Assembly: GCF_002261265.1 (NCBI RefSeq)
Contig: NZ_NEVK01000006.1
Span: 682,001 to 746,000 of the forward strand
DNA from: Bordetella genomosp. 7
GTDB lineage: Bacteria; Pseudomonadota; Gammaproteobacteria; Burkholderiales; Burkholderiaceae_B
Reading direction: 5' to 3'
Length of the DNA stretch: 64,000 nucleotides
In this document: positions 1-7,984 of the stretch, piece by piece
How the letters are laid out: every line of letters starts with the position of its first letter
Numbering within the stretch: the stretch's first letter is position 1
Position numbers and translations under genes: made by a program
Notes under the pieces: model-generated
Told to the model about the DNA's origin: nothing
Databases searched by the model: none
What the model saw: the letters and a program-made list of their open reading frames with translations, nothing else

Positions 1-1665
1 CAAGGCCGCCCCGATCTCGCGCTCGAGCTGGCGCACGCCGGCCTCGCGCGTGTAATCGCCCACGATCGACGCCAGCGCGGCGTCAGTCAGCTCGGCCTGC
101 CCCGCGGCCAGCCCGTTGGCTTCAAGCTGGCGCGGAACCAGGTAACGCCGGGCGATCTGCAGCTTTTCATCCTGGGTATAGCCGGGCAACTGGATGATCT
201 CCATGCGGTCGCGCAGCGGGCCGGGTATGGTGTCGAGCACATTGGCCGTGCAGATGAACATCACGCGCGACAAGTCGAAATCCACGCCCAGGTAGTTGTC
301 GCGGAATTTGCTGTTCTGCTCCGGATCCAGCACTTCGAGCAGCGCGCTGCCCGGGTCGCCATGAAAACCGCCGGCGCCGAGTTTGTCGATCTCGTCCAGC
401 ATGATCACCGCGTTACTGGTGCCCGCGCGGCGCATGGCCTGGATGATGTTGCCCGGCAATGCGCCCAGATAAGTGCGACGGTGGCCGCGAATTTCGGCCT
501 CGTCGTGCACGCCGCCCAGCGCCACGCGCTGGAAGGCACGCCCCGTGGCGCGCGCAATGGATTGCCCCAACGAAGTCTTGCCCACCCCGGGCGGGCCGGA
601 GAAGCAAAGAATGGGGCTGCGGCCTTGCGGGTTGAGCTTGCGCACCGCCAGGTATTCCAGGATGCGCCGCTTGATCTTGTCCAGGCCGAAGTGGTCTTCG
701 TCCAGCACCTTGCGCGCTTCGGCCAGGTCGATGGGCGGCGGGGGCTCGTGCTTCCAGGGCAGTTCGGTCAGCCATTCGAGATACGTGCGCAGCATCGCCG
801 ATTCGCCGCTGGATTCGCCCATGCGCTGCAGCCGCCCGAGTTCTTTGAGCGCGTGGCTCAGCACTTCTTCGGGCATGCCGGCCGCTTCGATGGCGTCTTT
901 CAGGCGCGCGACCTCGGCGGCGTTGTCGTCGATTTCGCCCAGTTCTTTCTGGATTTGCCGCAATTGCTCGCGCAGCACGGTCTCGCGCTGGCGCTCGTCA
1001 AATTGGGCGCGCGTGCGCTCGCCGATTTCTTTGGACAGGCGCAGCACTTCGACGCGCCCGGCCAGGAGCTCGATGACGAGATCCAGGCGCCGCGTCAGGC
1101 TGAACGTTTCCAGGATGTCCTGCTTCTGTTCCGGCTTGATGTCGATCATGTGCGTGACCATGTCGGCAAGCAACCCGGGCGAATCAATACCGCGGACCAC
1201 GCCGATGAGTTCATCGGGCACATTGGGCAGCAACGCAATGGCGCTGATGGCCTGTTCTTTCAGCTGCAGGAAACGCGCCTCGGTCTGGCTGTCTTGCTCC
1301 TGTGCTTCGGGTATTTCGGCCACGCGCGCCACCATGAAGGGCCAGCCTTCCAGGAATTCAAGCACACGGAACCGCGACTGCCCCTGAACCAGCAGATGAT
1401 GCGCGCCTTCCTGCCCTGTGATATAGCGAGCGATGGGGCCTTCGGTACCCACCCAGCGCAGGTCGTCGGGGCCGACGTCGGCCTTGCCCGGGTCGCGCTG
1501 CAACAGGAAGCCCACCGGACGTTCGGTTTTGACAGCCTCTTGCGCCGCCGCCACGGACGACTCGCGCCGCACCGTCACCGGTGACAGCACGCCGGGGAAC
1601 AATACCGCGTCGCGCAGCGGAATGATGATGCGCGCGTCGTCGGGCAAAGTGCGGGTATCGCTCAT
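1..1665 (-). CDS. lon: Lon-type ATP-dependent protease (C-terminus outside window)
   Basis: The first 555 residues are present and the gene runs off the left edge, so the serine-lysine protease domain is not visible. The N-terminal substrate-binding domain opens with IIIPLRDAVLFPG. A helical linker follows, then the AAA+ module with Walker A GPPGVGKT at about residues 357-364 and Walker B MLDEIDK near 420-427, then the sensor and lid region. Lon is a cytoplasmic hexamer that degrades misfolded and regulatory proteins. The start is ATG; it overlaps the stop of the upstream hsp20 gene by four bases (ATGA), which implies translational coupling. Pairing with a small heat-shock protein suggests a stress-specific or second Lon copy, but that is an inference. 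The family call is firm. Confidence 0.93.
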   Translation of the reverse strand, partial: MSDTRTLPDDARIIIPLRDAVLFPGVLSPVTVRRESSVAAAQEAVKTERPVGFLLQRDPGKADVGPDDLRWVGTEGPIARYITGQEGAHHLLVQGQSRFRVLEFLEGWPFMVARVAEIPEAQEQDSQTEARFLQLKEQAISAIALLPNVPDELIGVVRGIDSPGLLADMVTHMIDIKPEQKQDILETFSLTRRLDLVIELLAGRVEVLRLSKEIGERTRAQFDERQRETVLREQLRQIQKELGEIDDNAAEVARLKDAIEAAGMPEEVLSHALKELGRLQRMGESSGESAMLRTYLEWLTELPWKHEPPPPIDLAEARKVLDEDHFGLDKIKRRILEYLAVRKLNPQGRSPILCFSGPPGVGKTSLGQSIARATGRAFQRVALGGVHDEAEIRGHRRTYLGALPGNIIQAMRRAGTSNAVIMLDEIDKLGAGGFHGDPGSALLEVLDPEQNSKFRDNYLGVDFDLSRVMFICTANVLDTIPGPLRDRMEIIQLPGYTQDEKLQIARRYLVPRQLEANGLAAGQAELTDAALASIVGDYTREAGVRQLEREIGAAL

Positions 1666-2069
1666 GGAGCCTCCCTTAGTTTATGCAGGGTCAAGACCAG
1701 GCAGCCGTCCACGAATTCGGACGATGCGGGTTCCAGGGCGTGCAGCGGCAGCGCGATGCGGCGGCGGAAGCGGCCGTAGGGGATCTCGAAGCGGTGGATG
1801 CGGGCGTTGGCCGCGCAGGGCATGGGACGCACCCCCGCCACCGTGATACCGCCCGGGTCGAACGCCACCACCAGCGTGTCGGCGGGCACCCCCGGCAGCG
1901 CCACATACACCAGGACCGACGTGGCGGTCTCGATGACATCGACCGGGGGTTCCCAGTGCGGCGCATCGCCGGACCCGGCGCGCAGCACCTGGCGCTTGAG
2001 GCGCTCGGCGTGTTCGAGCAGCGCCAGCGCATCGCCCCAGATCCAGGATGAAAAATCTCGCGATCTCAT
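1662..2069 (-). CDS. Hsp20/alpha-crystallin small heat-shock protein
   Basis: This is a 135-residue protein with an alpha-crystallin domain over about residues 40-130: a PPVDVIET segment, then VALPGVPADTLVVAFD, and a final strand that includes FRRRIALPL. Small heat-shock proteins are ATP-independent holdases that keep unfolding proteins soluble for refolding or proteolysis. I chose the ATG at 2069 because a GAGGG ribosome-binding site lies just upstream; an in-frame start 21 codons earlier has no such support. The IxI/V C-terminal motif is weak. It is cotranscribed with lon, with stop and start overlapping, so client holding and degradation are probably coupled under heat-shock control. Confidence 0.88.
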   Translation of the reverse strand: MRSRDFSSWIWGDALALLEHAERLKRQVLRAGSGDAPHWEPPVDVIETATSVLVYVALPGVPADTLVVAFDPGGITVAGVRPMPCAANARIHRFEIPYGRFRRRIALPLHALEPASSEFVDGCLVLTLHKLREAP

Positions 2070-2094
2070 GAACTTGCCCTCGTGGCCATAGTTC

Positions 2095-2124
2095 GTATCT
2101 GGCGGCGGGCCAGCAAATTTCAAG
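2095..2124 (-). promoter_or_regulatory. Candidate heat-shock (sigma-32-like) promoter of hsp20-lon
   Basis: On the minus strand CTTGAAA (2118-2124) matches the sigma-32 -35 element. Fourteen bases later comes GCCAGATAC (2095-2103), an imperfect match to the CCCAT-type -10. It sits about 26 bases before the hsp20 start. The -35 match and gene context support it; the -10 is weak. Confidence 0.4.
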
Positions 2125-2246
2125 CCATGCACACCTGGCGCACGCGCACAGCGCCGCGCCGGCGCGCGGGGCCTGGGCGGCCGGGCCCGCGCCGTGTCAT
2201 GTCATGATGCGCGCCGGGCGCGCCGAACGCAACCCGGCGGCAGGAG

Positions 2247-3269
2247 CTACGAGGCCGACTCGGCCACGGCCGTGGGCCGGCCGTAAAACGGGTAGCTCGG
2301 GTCGTTGTAGCCGGGGCTGGACGCATGCCCGGGCACGACCCAGCCATTGACCATGGCTTCTTCTTCGGGCGTGATGCCGAGTTCCAGCGCCCCGTAGTAG
2401 TCCTGCATCTGCGCCAGTGTGCGCGGCCCTGCGATCACCGCGGAAATCAGCGGGTTGGCCAGCACCCATGCGGTGGCGAAATGCCCCGGCAGAACCCCGC
2501 GCTGCTTGCAGTACTCGGTAAGCTGCGCCGCGATCTGCAACGATTCGGGACGGAATTCGGTGTCCAGAATGCGCTTGTCGCCGCGCCCGGCGCGCGTGTC
2601 CGAAGCAGGCGGCTGGCCCGGCGCGTACTTGCCCGTAAGCACGCCTCGCGCAATGGGACTGTAGGGCACCACGCCCAGGCCGTAGTGGCCGCAAGCAGGC
2701 AGGATCTCGACCTCGGGCCCCCGGTTCAGCATGTTGTAGTACGGCTGGCACACCACTGGCTGGGGTACGCCCAGCTCCCGGCACAGTCGTATCACCTCGG
2801 CAATGCGCCAGCCCCGGAAGTTCGACAATCCGAAACTGCGCAGCTTGCCTGCGCGGATCAGGTCGCCCAGCGCGTACACCGCCTCTTCCAGGTTTTCTTC
2901 GTGAAAGTCGCGGTGCAAATACAGGATGTCGATGTAATCGGTGCCCATGCGGGCCAGGCTGGCATGCACGCCCTGCATGAGCCACTGACGCGAATAATGC
3001 GAATGGTTGGGCGCCGACGAAACCCTGTTGCCGATTTTGGTGGCCAGCACCCAGTCGTAGCGCTGTCCGCCCAGCAGCTTGCCCACCACTTCTTCCGAGC
3101 GACCCTGGTTGTACACATCGGCCGTGTCGATGAAGTTCACGCCCGCCTCGCGCGCCGAGGCAACAATACGCTGCGCTTCATCAAAGGGCGTCTGTTCGCC
3201 GAACATCATCGTGCCCAGGCACAACGGCGACACACGCAGGTTGCTGGTACCAAGACGACGGTATTTCAT
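2247..3269 (-). CDS. Aldo/keto reductase
   Basis: This 340-residue protein starts MKYRRLGTSNLRVSPLCLG, typical of the AKR family of NADPH-dependent (beta/alpha)8-barrel oxidoreductases. The tetrad can be placed: Asp and Tyr in FIDTADVYNQG, Lys in LATKIG, His in LYLHRDF. It ends with the NADPH-binding segment around PLISAVIAGPRTLAQ. The ATG at 3269 follows an AGGAA ribosome-binding site; an upstream in-frame start would add 34 residues unlike the family. The gene diverges from the class II aldolase operon, so the two may serve one carbonyl or sugar-acid pathway, but the substrate cannot be read from sequence. Confidence 0.88.
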   Translation of the reverse strand: MKYRRLGTSNLRVSPLCLGTMMFGEQTPFDEAQRIVASAREAGVNFIDTADVYNQGRSEEVVGKLLGGQRYDWVLATKIGNRVSSAPNHSHYSRQWLMQGVHASLARMGTDYIDILYLHRDFHEENLEEAVYALGDLIRAGKLRSFGLSNFRGWRIAEVIRLCRELGVPQPVVCQPYYNMLNRGPEVEILPACGHYGLGVVPYSPIARGVLTGKYAPGQPPASDTRAGRGDKRILDTEFRPESLQIAAQLTEYCKQRGVLPGHFATAWVLANPLISAVIAGPRTLAQMQDYYGALELGITPEEEAMVNGWVVPGHASSPGYNDPSYPFYGRPTAVAESAS

Positions 3270-3365
3270 GGCGTGAACTTCCTGTACGGATGCAGTTGAA
3301 GGTAGCGCCAAGCGTACCGCGATTGACGCGGGCACGCAGCACTGTTGGGCCGCCGTCCCGTCCAC

Positions 3366-3382
3366 CTTCACGATCCGTGAAG
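3366..3382. promoter_or_regulatory. Inverted repeat in divergent aldo/keto reductase-aldolase region
   Basis: CTTCACG and CGTGAAG form perfect 7-base arms around ATC. The repeat lies between two divergent genes, 97 bases before one start and 106 before the other, as expected of a shared operator. No regulator gene sits beside it, so the binding protein is unknown. Confidence 0.35.
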
Positions 3383-3487
3383 TGCCCTTTACGATTGCGG
3401 ACTACCGCGGCGCGCCCATCACTTTTACAGTCACTGCATCCCGATGGCGCCGGACCGGCCATATCATTCATCCAACAAGGGAAAGCA

Positions 3488-4276
3488 ATGACCAAGAGCG
3501 GCGTACTGCAGATCCCGTCCATGCGAGACAAGTGCTCGGACGCGGAATGGAAGGCGCGCGTAGATCTCGCAGCCTGTTATCGGCTGGTAGAGCTGTACGG
3601 CATGGCCGACATGATGGCCAACCACATATCGCTGCGGGTGCCCGACGAGGACAACGCGTTCCTTATCAATGCCTACGGCATGATGTACGAAGAAATCACG
3701 GCGTCCAGCCTGATCAAGGTCGACCTCGACGGCAACATCCTGTCCCGGCCGGATTTCGGCGAGCTGGGCTACGGCATCAACAAGGCCGGCTATGTCATCC
3801 ACAGCGCCATCCACGGCGCCCGCCACGATGCCAACTGCGTAATCCATACGCACAGCTGGGCATCGATGGCGGTGTCGTCGCTGGCCTGCGGCCTGGTGCC
3901 CGCCACGCAAACCGCCATGCGCTTCCTGAAGATCGGCTACCACGACTATCAGGGCGTGGTGCTGGATACCAAAGAACAGGCGTCGCTGATCGCCGACCTG
4001 GGCCAGGGCGAAGCGCTCATCCTGCGCAACCACGGCGCCCTGACCGTGGGCCGCACAGTGGGTGAAGCATTCAACTGGATGCACCGGCTCGAGCTGGCAT
4101 GCCGCGCCCAGCTTGCGGCGCAGGCGACTCAGCAACCGCTGCAGCAGGTGCCGCCCGACGTGCTGGAAGAAACCTGGAACAACTATCAGCCGGGCACGCG
4201 GCGACCGTACGGCGTAATGGAGTGGCCCGCCCTGCTGCGCAAGCTCGACCGTATCGACAGCAGCTACCGCGATTGA
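3488..4276 (+). CDS. Class II aldolase/adducin family protein
   Basis: This 262-residue protein has the class II aldolase fold, which uses a metal ion to stabilise an enediolate in retro-aldol cleavage or decarboxylation. The metal-binding histidines are visible in CVIHTHSWAS and in LILRNHGAL; NINAYGMMYEEIT-like residues near 60-75 match the substrate loop. The ATG at 3488 is preceded by AAGGGA. It is the first gene of an operon with a Bug receptor and a D-2-hydroxyacid dehydrogenase, so it probably handles a hydroxy- or keto-acid taken up by the cell. The exact reaction is not determined; family members include fuculose-phosphate aldolase and HMF-type decarboxylases. Confidence 0.85.
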   Translation: MTKSGVLQIPSMRDKCSDAEWKARVDLAACYRLVELYGMADMMANHISLRVPDEDNAFLINAYGMMYEEITASSLIKVDLDGNILSRPDFGELGYGINKAGYVIHSAIHGARHDANCVIHTHSWASMAVSSLACGLVPATQTAMRFLKIGYHDYQGVVLDTKEQASLIADLGQGEALILRNHGALTVGRTVGEAFNWMHRLELACRAQLAAQATQQPLQQVPPDVLEETWNNYQPGTRRPYGVMEWPALLRKLDRIDSSYRD

Positions 4277-4388
4277 CGCCGCGGGCGCTGCAACGGCCCG
4301 CATTACCGCAACAGCACGTGACGCCGGCGCCGGCAGCGCCGCGCGTGCCCGTGCGCAACATAAGCATAACCAACGGAGAGACACCATC

Positions 4389-5348
4389 ATGAACCCGACC
4401 TGCAGTTCCCTATTGGCGTGCGGCATCCTGGGGCTGGCCGCGGCGCTGCCCGCACAGGCCGCCTACCCCGAGCGGCCCGTGAAAGTCGTCGTAGCGTTTA
4501 CGGCGGGCGGCACGACCGACAAGCTCACGCGCAGTGTCAGCGACAAGCTTGGCCAACAGCTGTCGGAATCGTTCATCGTCGAAAACCGGCCCGGCGCCGG
4601 CGGCAACATCGGCACCGAATATGTCGTGCGGTCCGATCCCGACGGCTACACGCTGATCGTCGACTCGGTGGGCCCTATCGCGGTGAACCCGTCGCTGGGC
4701 AAGCTCAGCTACGACCCGCTGACCGATCTGGTGCCCATTGTGCAGATCGCCACGGTGCCCAACGTGCTCGTCGTGCCGCCCACTCTGCCCGTCAAGGATT
4801 TTGCCGGCTTTCTGGAATATGCCAAGTCCAAGAAAAGCCTCAACTATGGCTCGACCGGGGTAGGCACGTCGTCGCATTTGTCCAGCTTCCTGCTGATGCA
4901 AGAGGTGGGCGTGCCGGACGCCACGCACATTCCTTATAAAGGCGCCGACGCGATCAACGACTTGATGGCGGGCCGGCTGGACTTCATGTTCGCCACGGCG
5001 CCGTCCGTCATGGGGCAGATCCGTTCCGGCAAGTTGCGCGCGCTGGCCGTCAGCACGAGCGCGCGCTCGCCTTCGCTGCCAGAACTGCCCACCGTGGCGG
5101 AATCCGGCTTCGCCGGCTTTGACGCCGGGTCGTGGTTCGGCTTTTTCGCCCCGAAGAATACCCCGGCCGAAGTGATCGCCACCATCAACAAAGGCGTGAA
5201 CACGGCGCTGCCCGACCTGCACGAACAGCTGCTGGCCGAAGGCGCCAACCCGGTCGGCGGCTCGCCCGAGGACTTCGGCCGCTTCACCCGCGCGGAATAC
5301 GAAAAGTGGAAGAAAATCCTGCAACAGGCGGACGTGAAGGCGCAATGA
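4389..5348 (+). CDS. Bug-type tripartite tricarboxylate transporter receptor
   Basis: This 319-residue periplasmic binding protein has a signal peptide of about 24 residues ending in PAQA. The mature part starts YPERPVKVVVAFTAGG, the hallmark of Bug receptors, and contains VENRPGAGGNIGTEYV and THIPYKGADAINDLMAG. Bug proteins bind small carboxylates or amides. No TctA/TctB membrane genes are in the window, so it is an orphan receptor that must use remote membrane components or act as a sensor. A strong GGAGAG ribosome-binding site precedes the start. Its stop overlaps the next gene by four bases, so ligand capture and the dehydrogenase are co-expressed. Confidence 0.93.
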   Translation: MNPTCSSLLACGILGLAAALPAQAAYPERPVKVVVAFTAGGTTDKLTRSVSDKLGQQLSESFIVENRPGAGGNIGTEYVVRSDPDGYTLIVDSVGPIAVNPSLGKLSYDPLTDLVPIVQIATVPNVLVVPPTLPVKDFAGFLEYAKSKKSLNYGSTGVGTSSHLSSFLLMQEVGVPDATHIPYKGADAINDLMAGRLDFMFATAPSVMGQIRSGKLRALAVSTSARSPSLPELPTVAESGFAGFDAGSWFGFFAPKNTPAEVIATINKGVNTALPDLHEQLLAEGANPVGGSPEDFGRFTRAEYEKWKKILQQADVKAQ

Positions 5349-6307
5349 CGGCTCCCGTCCGCATTCTTTGCTCCGCACAGGAAGCGCCCCGGCTGGCCGA
5401 GCCGCTGCGAACGCTGGCCCGCGACATCACGCTGTGCCATCCGGGCGACTCCCAGGCCGAGCTGGCCGATGTCGCCTTTGTTTCGCGTGACATCACGGGG
5501 CGTTCCACCAAGTTCGAGATCCATCCCGACACCGAGCGCTTTTATTCGGCCCTGCGGGCGGCCCGCCGTCTGCAGTGGCTGCATGTGCATTCCATCGGCC
5601 TGGATCGAGACATCTACCAGGAAGTGCGCGCACGCGGCGCGCGCGTCACCGCATCGCATGGCGCCTCGGACGCGGTGGTGGCGCAGGCGGCAGTGGCCGG
5701 GTTGCTGGCGCTGGCGCGCCATCTGCCCCACCTGTTGCGCGCCCAGCAGCGCCGCCAATGGGCGCCCTTGTTCGACGAGTGGATGCCCCGGGATCTCGAC
5801 GGGCAGCACGCCGTCATTGTGGGCTGGGGCGGCATCGGCCAACGCATCGGCCAGCTGCTGCAGGCCCTGGGCCTGCGCATTTCGGTGGCGCGCCACAGCG
5901 GCCAGCCCGCCGCGCCGGGCATCCGCACGGTGCCGTACAGCGGCCTGGCAGAGTTGCTGCCCGACGCCGCGTGGCTGGTGCTGGCCTGCCCGCTCAGCGA
6001 CGCGACCCGCAACCTGGTAGATGCGCGCACGCTGGCCGCGCTGCCGCCGCATGCCCAGGTGGTCAACGTCGCGCGCGGCCACGTCATCGACGAAGCCGCG
6101 TTGATTCAGGCGCTGCGGGCGCAAGCCCTGCGCGGCGCATTTCTGGACGTGTTCCAGCACGAGCCCCTGCCGGCCGACTCGCCGCTGTGGGACATGGAAA
6201 ATGTGATCGTGTCCCCCCACAGCGCCGGCTTTTCGGACGGCAATGCCGAGCGGGTGCGCCGCATTTTCCTGGAGAATCTGCGGCGCTGGCTGGACGGCAG
6301 CCTGTAA
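5345..6307 (+). CDS. D-isomer-specific 2-hydroxyacid dehydrogenase
   Basis: This 320-residue NAD(P)-dependent enzyme interconverts a 2-hydroxy acid and a 2-keto acid. The Rossmann motif GWGGIGQRIG is near residue 160. The catalytic triad is intact: Arg in NVARGHVIDE, Glu in FQHEPLP and His in SPHSAG, with the normal spacing of 29 and 19 residues. The start ATG overlaps the Bug receptor stop (ATGA). Context suggests it oxidises or reduces the acid imported or sensed by that receptor and produced or used by the aldolase. Closest in style to glyoxylate/hydroxypyruvate reductases; the substrate is unproven. Confidence 0.9.
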   Translation: MTAPVRILCSAQEAPRLAEPLRTLARDITLCHPGDSQAELADVAFVSRDITGRSTKFEIHPDTERFYSALRAARRLQWLHVHSIGLDRDIYQEVRARGARVTASHGASDAVVAQAAVAGLLALARHLPHLLRAQQRRQWAPLFDEWMPRDLDGQHAVIVGWGGIGQRIGQLLQALGLRISVARHSGQPAAPGIRTVPYSGLAELLPDAAWLVLACPLSDATRNLVDARTLAALPPHAQVVNVARGHVIDEAALIQALRAQALRGAFLDVFQHEPLPADSPLWDMENVIVSPHSAGFSDGNAERVRRIFLENLRRWLDGSL

Positions 6308-6310
6308 CCG

Positions 6311-6339
6311 CGGGCGTGCGGCCGGGCCCCGCACGCCCG
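6311..6339. terminator. GC-rich hairpin after the aldolase operon
   Basis: Perfect 11-base arms (6311-6321 and 6329-6339) enclose a 7-base loop, four bases after the dehydrogenase stop and before a convergent gene. There is no T-tract on either side, so this may be a bidirectional RNA 3'-end or Rho-pausing hairpin rather than a classical intrinsic terminator. Confidence 0.45.
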
Positions 6340-6360
6340 GCCATGCGCCGACGCGGCCGC

Positions 6361-6612
6361 TTACGCGTATAGCGGCTCCCCGTCCTTGCCCACCCCCTTC
6401 ACCCGGCGCAGGATGCGATACGCCGCGCGCTCGGCCTCGTCCTGCTCGAAGTACGGCGACGACTGGGGCGGCTCCCAGACCCGTTCGGCTAGCGGCACCC
6501 CGTCGCCTTCCGGACGCGTTGCCACCCGTATGGCAAAGCCGCCTTCATTTGCGACCACCACGTCGCAGAACACCCGATAGCCATTCAGCGAGACACCTGT
6601 AGCGATGTTCAT
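6361..6612 (-). CDS. Small conserved-looking hypothetical protein
   Basis: An 83-residue protein beginning MNIATGVSLNGYRVFCDVVV. I do not recognise the family. It is soluble, without a signal peptide or membrane segment, and mixes beta-strand-like N-terminal residues with an acidic central part and a basic tail (ILRRVKGVGKDG). The ATG at 6612 follows an AGGAA ribosome-binding site, which favours it over an in-frame start 35 codons upstream. It is convergent with the aldolase operon and divergent from the AhpD-like gene. No function is proposed. Confidence 0.6.
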   Translation of the reverse strand: MNIATGVSLNGYRVFCDVVVANEGGFAIRVATRPEGDGVPLAERVWEPPQSSPYFEQDEAERAAYRILRRVKGVGKDGEPLYA

Positions 6613-6802
6613 ATGCGTTGTTCCTCTAAATGCTGAACCAGCCCAATTCATGCGTGGCGCCTGTATCCCGGTTCTATGCGCTTCAAGCGGGAACGCCACG
6701 TAACGGGATGTCAGCAAATGGTGTGCCCGACTGCCTGCCCGGTCGCGCGCCGGTATTTTTTACGAATTGTTTCGATTGTGCGTGGCGCCTCCTCCCAAAT
6801 AC

Positions 6803-6836
6803 GGATATTATTTATCCTTAAGGACAATTTATATCC
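6803..6836. promoter_or_regulatory. Two tandem GGATA-N5-TATCC operators before the AhpD-like gene
   Basis: Site 1 (6803-6817) is a perfect GGATA-N5-TATCC; site 2 (6822-6836) is GGACA-N5-TATCC. They are 19 bases apart and end 16 bases before the gene start. TATTAT (6806-6811), a good -10, lies inside site 1, so binding would block RNA polymerase. The same sequence precedes the neighbouring Rrf2 gene. Confidence 0.65.
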
Positions 6837-6852
6837 GCAATAGGAGAAAGCC

Positions 6853-7332
6853 ATGAGCGCGCGCCTGAACTACGTCGAGCAGTCCCCTGAGTTTTTCAAG
6901 AAATTCGTGCAGTTCAGCAATGCCCTGGGCGGGGGCAGCATCGAAGAAAAGACGCATGACCTGGTGCAGATCCGCGCCTCGCAGATCAATGGCTGCGCGT
7001 TCTGCCTGGATATGCATATCAAGCAGGCCAAGATCCATGGCGAGAGCGAATTGCGCCTGCACCACGTGGCCATCTGGCACGAGTCCCCCCTGTATTCGCC
7101 GCGCGAGCGCGCCGCGCTGGCCTGGGCCGAGGCGCTCACCCGCCTGCCCGAAGGCGGCGTGCCCGACGATATTTACGAACTCGCGCGCAGCGAGTTTTCG
7201 GAAAAAGAAATCACCGACCTGACGTACCTGGTGATGGCCATCAACGCCTGGAACCGCATCAACGTAGCGTTCCGCAATGAGCCGGGCTCGGCGGACAAGG
7301 CATTCGGCCTGGACAAGGCAGGCCTGGGCTGA
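6853..7332 (+). CDS. Carboxymuconolactone decarboxylase / AhpD-like peroxidase-fold protein
   Basis: This 159-residue protein has the AhpD/CMD core. The redox motif is Cys48-x-x-Cys51 with His55 in INGCAFCLDMH, preceded by HDLVQIRASQ, which matches alkylhydroperoxidase D-like proteins that reduce peroxides through a thiol pair. YSPRERAALAWAEALT is the second conserved block. A GGAG ribosome-binding site precedes the start. Its promoter carries two copies of a palindrome also found before the convergent Rrf2 gene, so it is probably the main target of that redox-type regulator. The role is most likely peroxide or electrophile defence; strict decarboxylase activity is unlikely given the CxxC. 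Confidence 0.88.
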   Translation: MSARLNYVEQSPEFFKKFVQFSNALGGGSIEEKTHDLVQIRASQINGCAFCLDMHIKQAKIHGESELRLHHVAIWHESPLYSPRERAALAWAEALTRLPEGGVPDDIYELARSEFSEKEITDLTYLVMAINAWNRINVAFRNEPGSADKAFGLDKAGLG

Positions 7333-7359
7333 CGGCAGGCGGTGTGTCGATTGCGCCGG

Positions 7360-7848
7360 TTACCCGGCGCGCCGCAGCACCCATTCTTGCGTGCGCTGCA
7401 GCAGTGCAGGAGACACCTCGGCCGTCAGCGTGTCCAGTACGTCGGAAATCCGCGTCTCGCGCAGCGAATTGCGCCACGCTTCGTCGGCGCGCCACATCAG
7501 GCGGGCAATGATGCAGGGCGCCTCAGCCTTGTACCCCTCGGGCCAGCACGGGTTGTTGGTCCGGATTTCCTTGCATGCAAAGGTACTGGCGGGGCCCTCG
7601 ACGGCCTCGACAATATCCAGGAAGCTGATGTCGGCCGGCGCGCGGGCCAGCCGGTAGCCGCCCGACGGGCCCAGCGTCGTTTCCACCAGCCCCGCCTGCG
7701 ACACGGCCTGCAGCGCCTTGGACAGGTATTCTTTGGGCACGCCGTGCAATTCGGCCAGGGCCTTGGTAGACAGATACCGGCCAGGCGGCAGGCCCGCCAA
7801 GGCGACACAGCAATGCAACGCCCATTCGACCTGGCTTTTCAGATTCAT
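7360..7848 (-). CDS. Rrf2-family transcriptional regulator
   Basis: This 162-residue protein has an N-terminal winged helix with the Rrf2 signature (STKALAELHGVPKEYLSKALQ, then GPSGGYRLARAP). Cysteines 92, 101 and 112 are spaced C-x8-C-x10-C, wider than the iron-sulfur ligand spacing of IscR or NsrR; Cys13 and Cys14 are extra. This suggests either an Fe-S cluster with unusual geometry or direct thiol sensing. The gene is convergent with the AhpD-like gene, 27 bases apart, and its own upstream region carries the same GGATA-N5-TATCC site, consistent with autoregulation. The ribosome-binding site is weak. Confidence 0.9.
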   Translation of the reverse strand: MNLKSQVEWALHCCVALAGLPPGRYLSTKALAELHGVPKEYLSKALQAVSQAGLVETTLGPSGGYRLARAPADISFLDIVEAVEGPASTFACKEIRTNNPCWPEGYKAEAPCIIARLMWRADEAWRNSLRETRISDVLDTLTAEVSPALLQRTQEWVLRRAG

Positions 7849-7900
7849 CGTTTACCCGTTGTCAGAAAGCCGGCGCGCCCGGCGCCGCGCGATGGATTAA

Positions 7901-7915
7901 GGATACTAGATATCC
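7901..7915. promoter_or_regulatory. GGATA-N5-TATCC operator before the Rrf2 gene
   Basis: A perfect copy of the palindrome found twice before the AhpD-like gene lies 53 bases upstream of the rrf2 start, overlapping a weak minus-strand -10-like TAGTAT. It indicates autoregulation. It is also 70 bases from the DUF3348 gene on the other side and could affect that operon. Confidence 0.6.
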
Positions 7916-7984
7916 TCGAATGGCGCCCCTCGCGTGTAGCGGGGCGCGACAGCCTGTAAACTGCCGGATTTTTGACTCTGGCAC

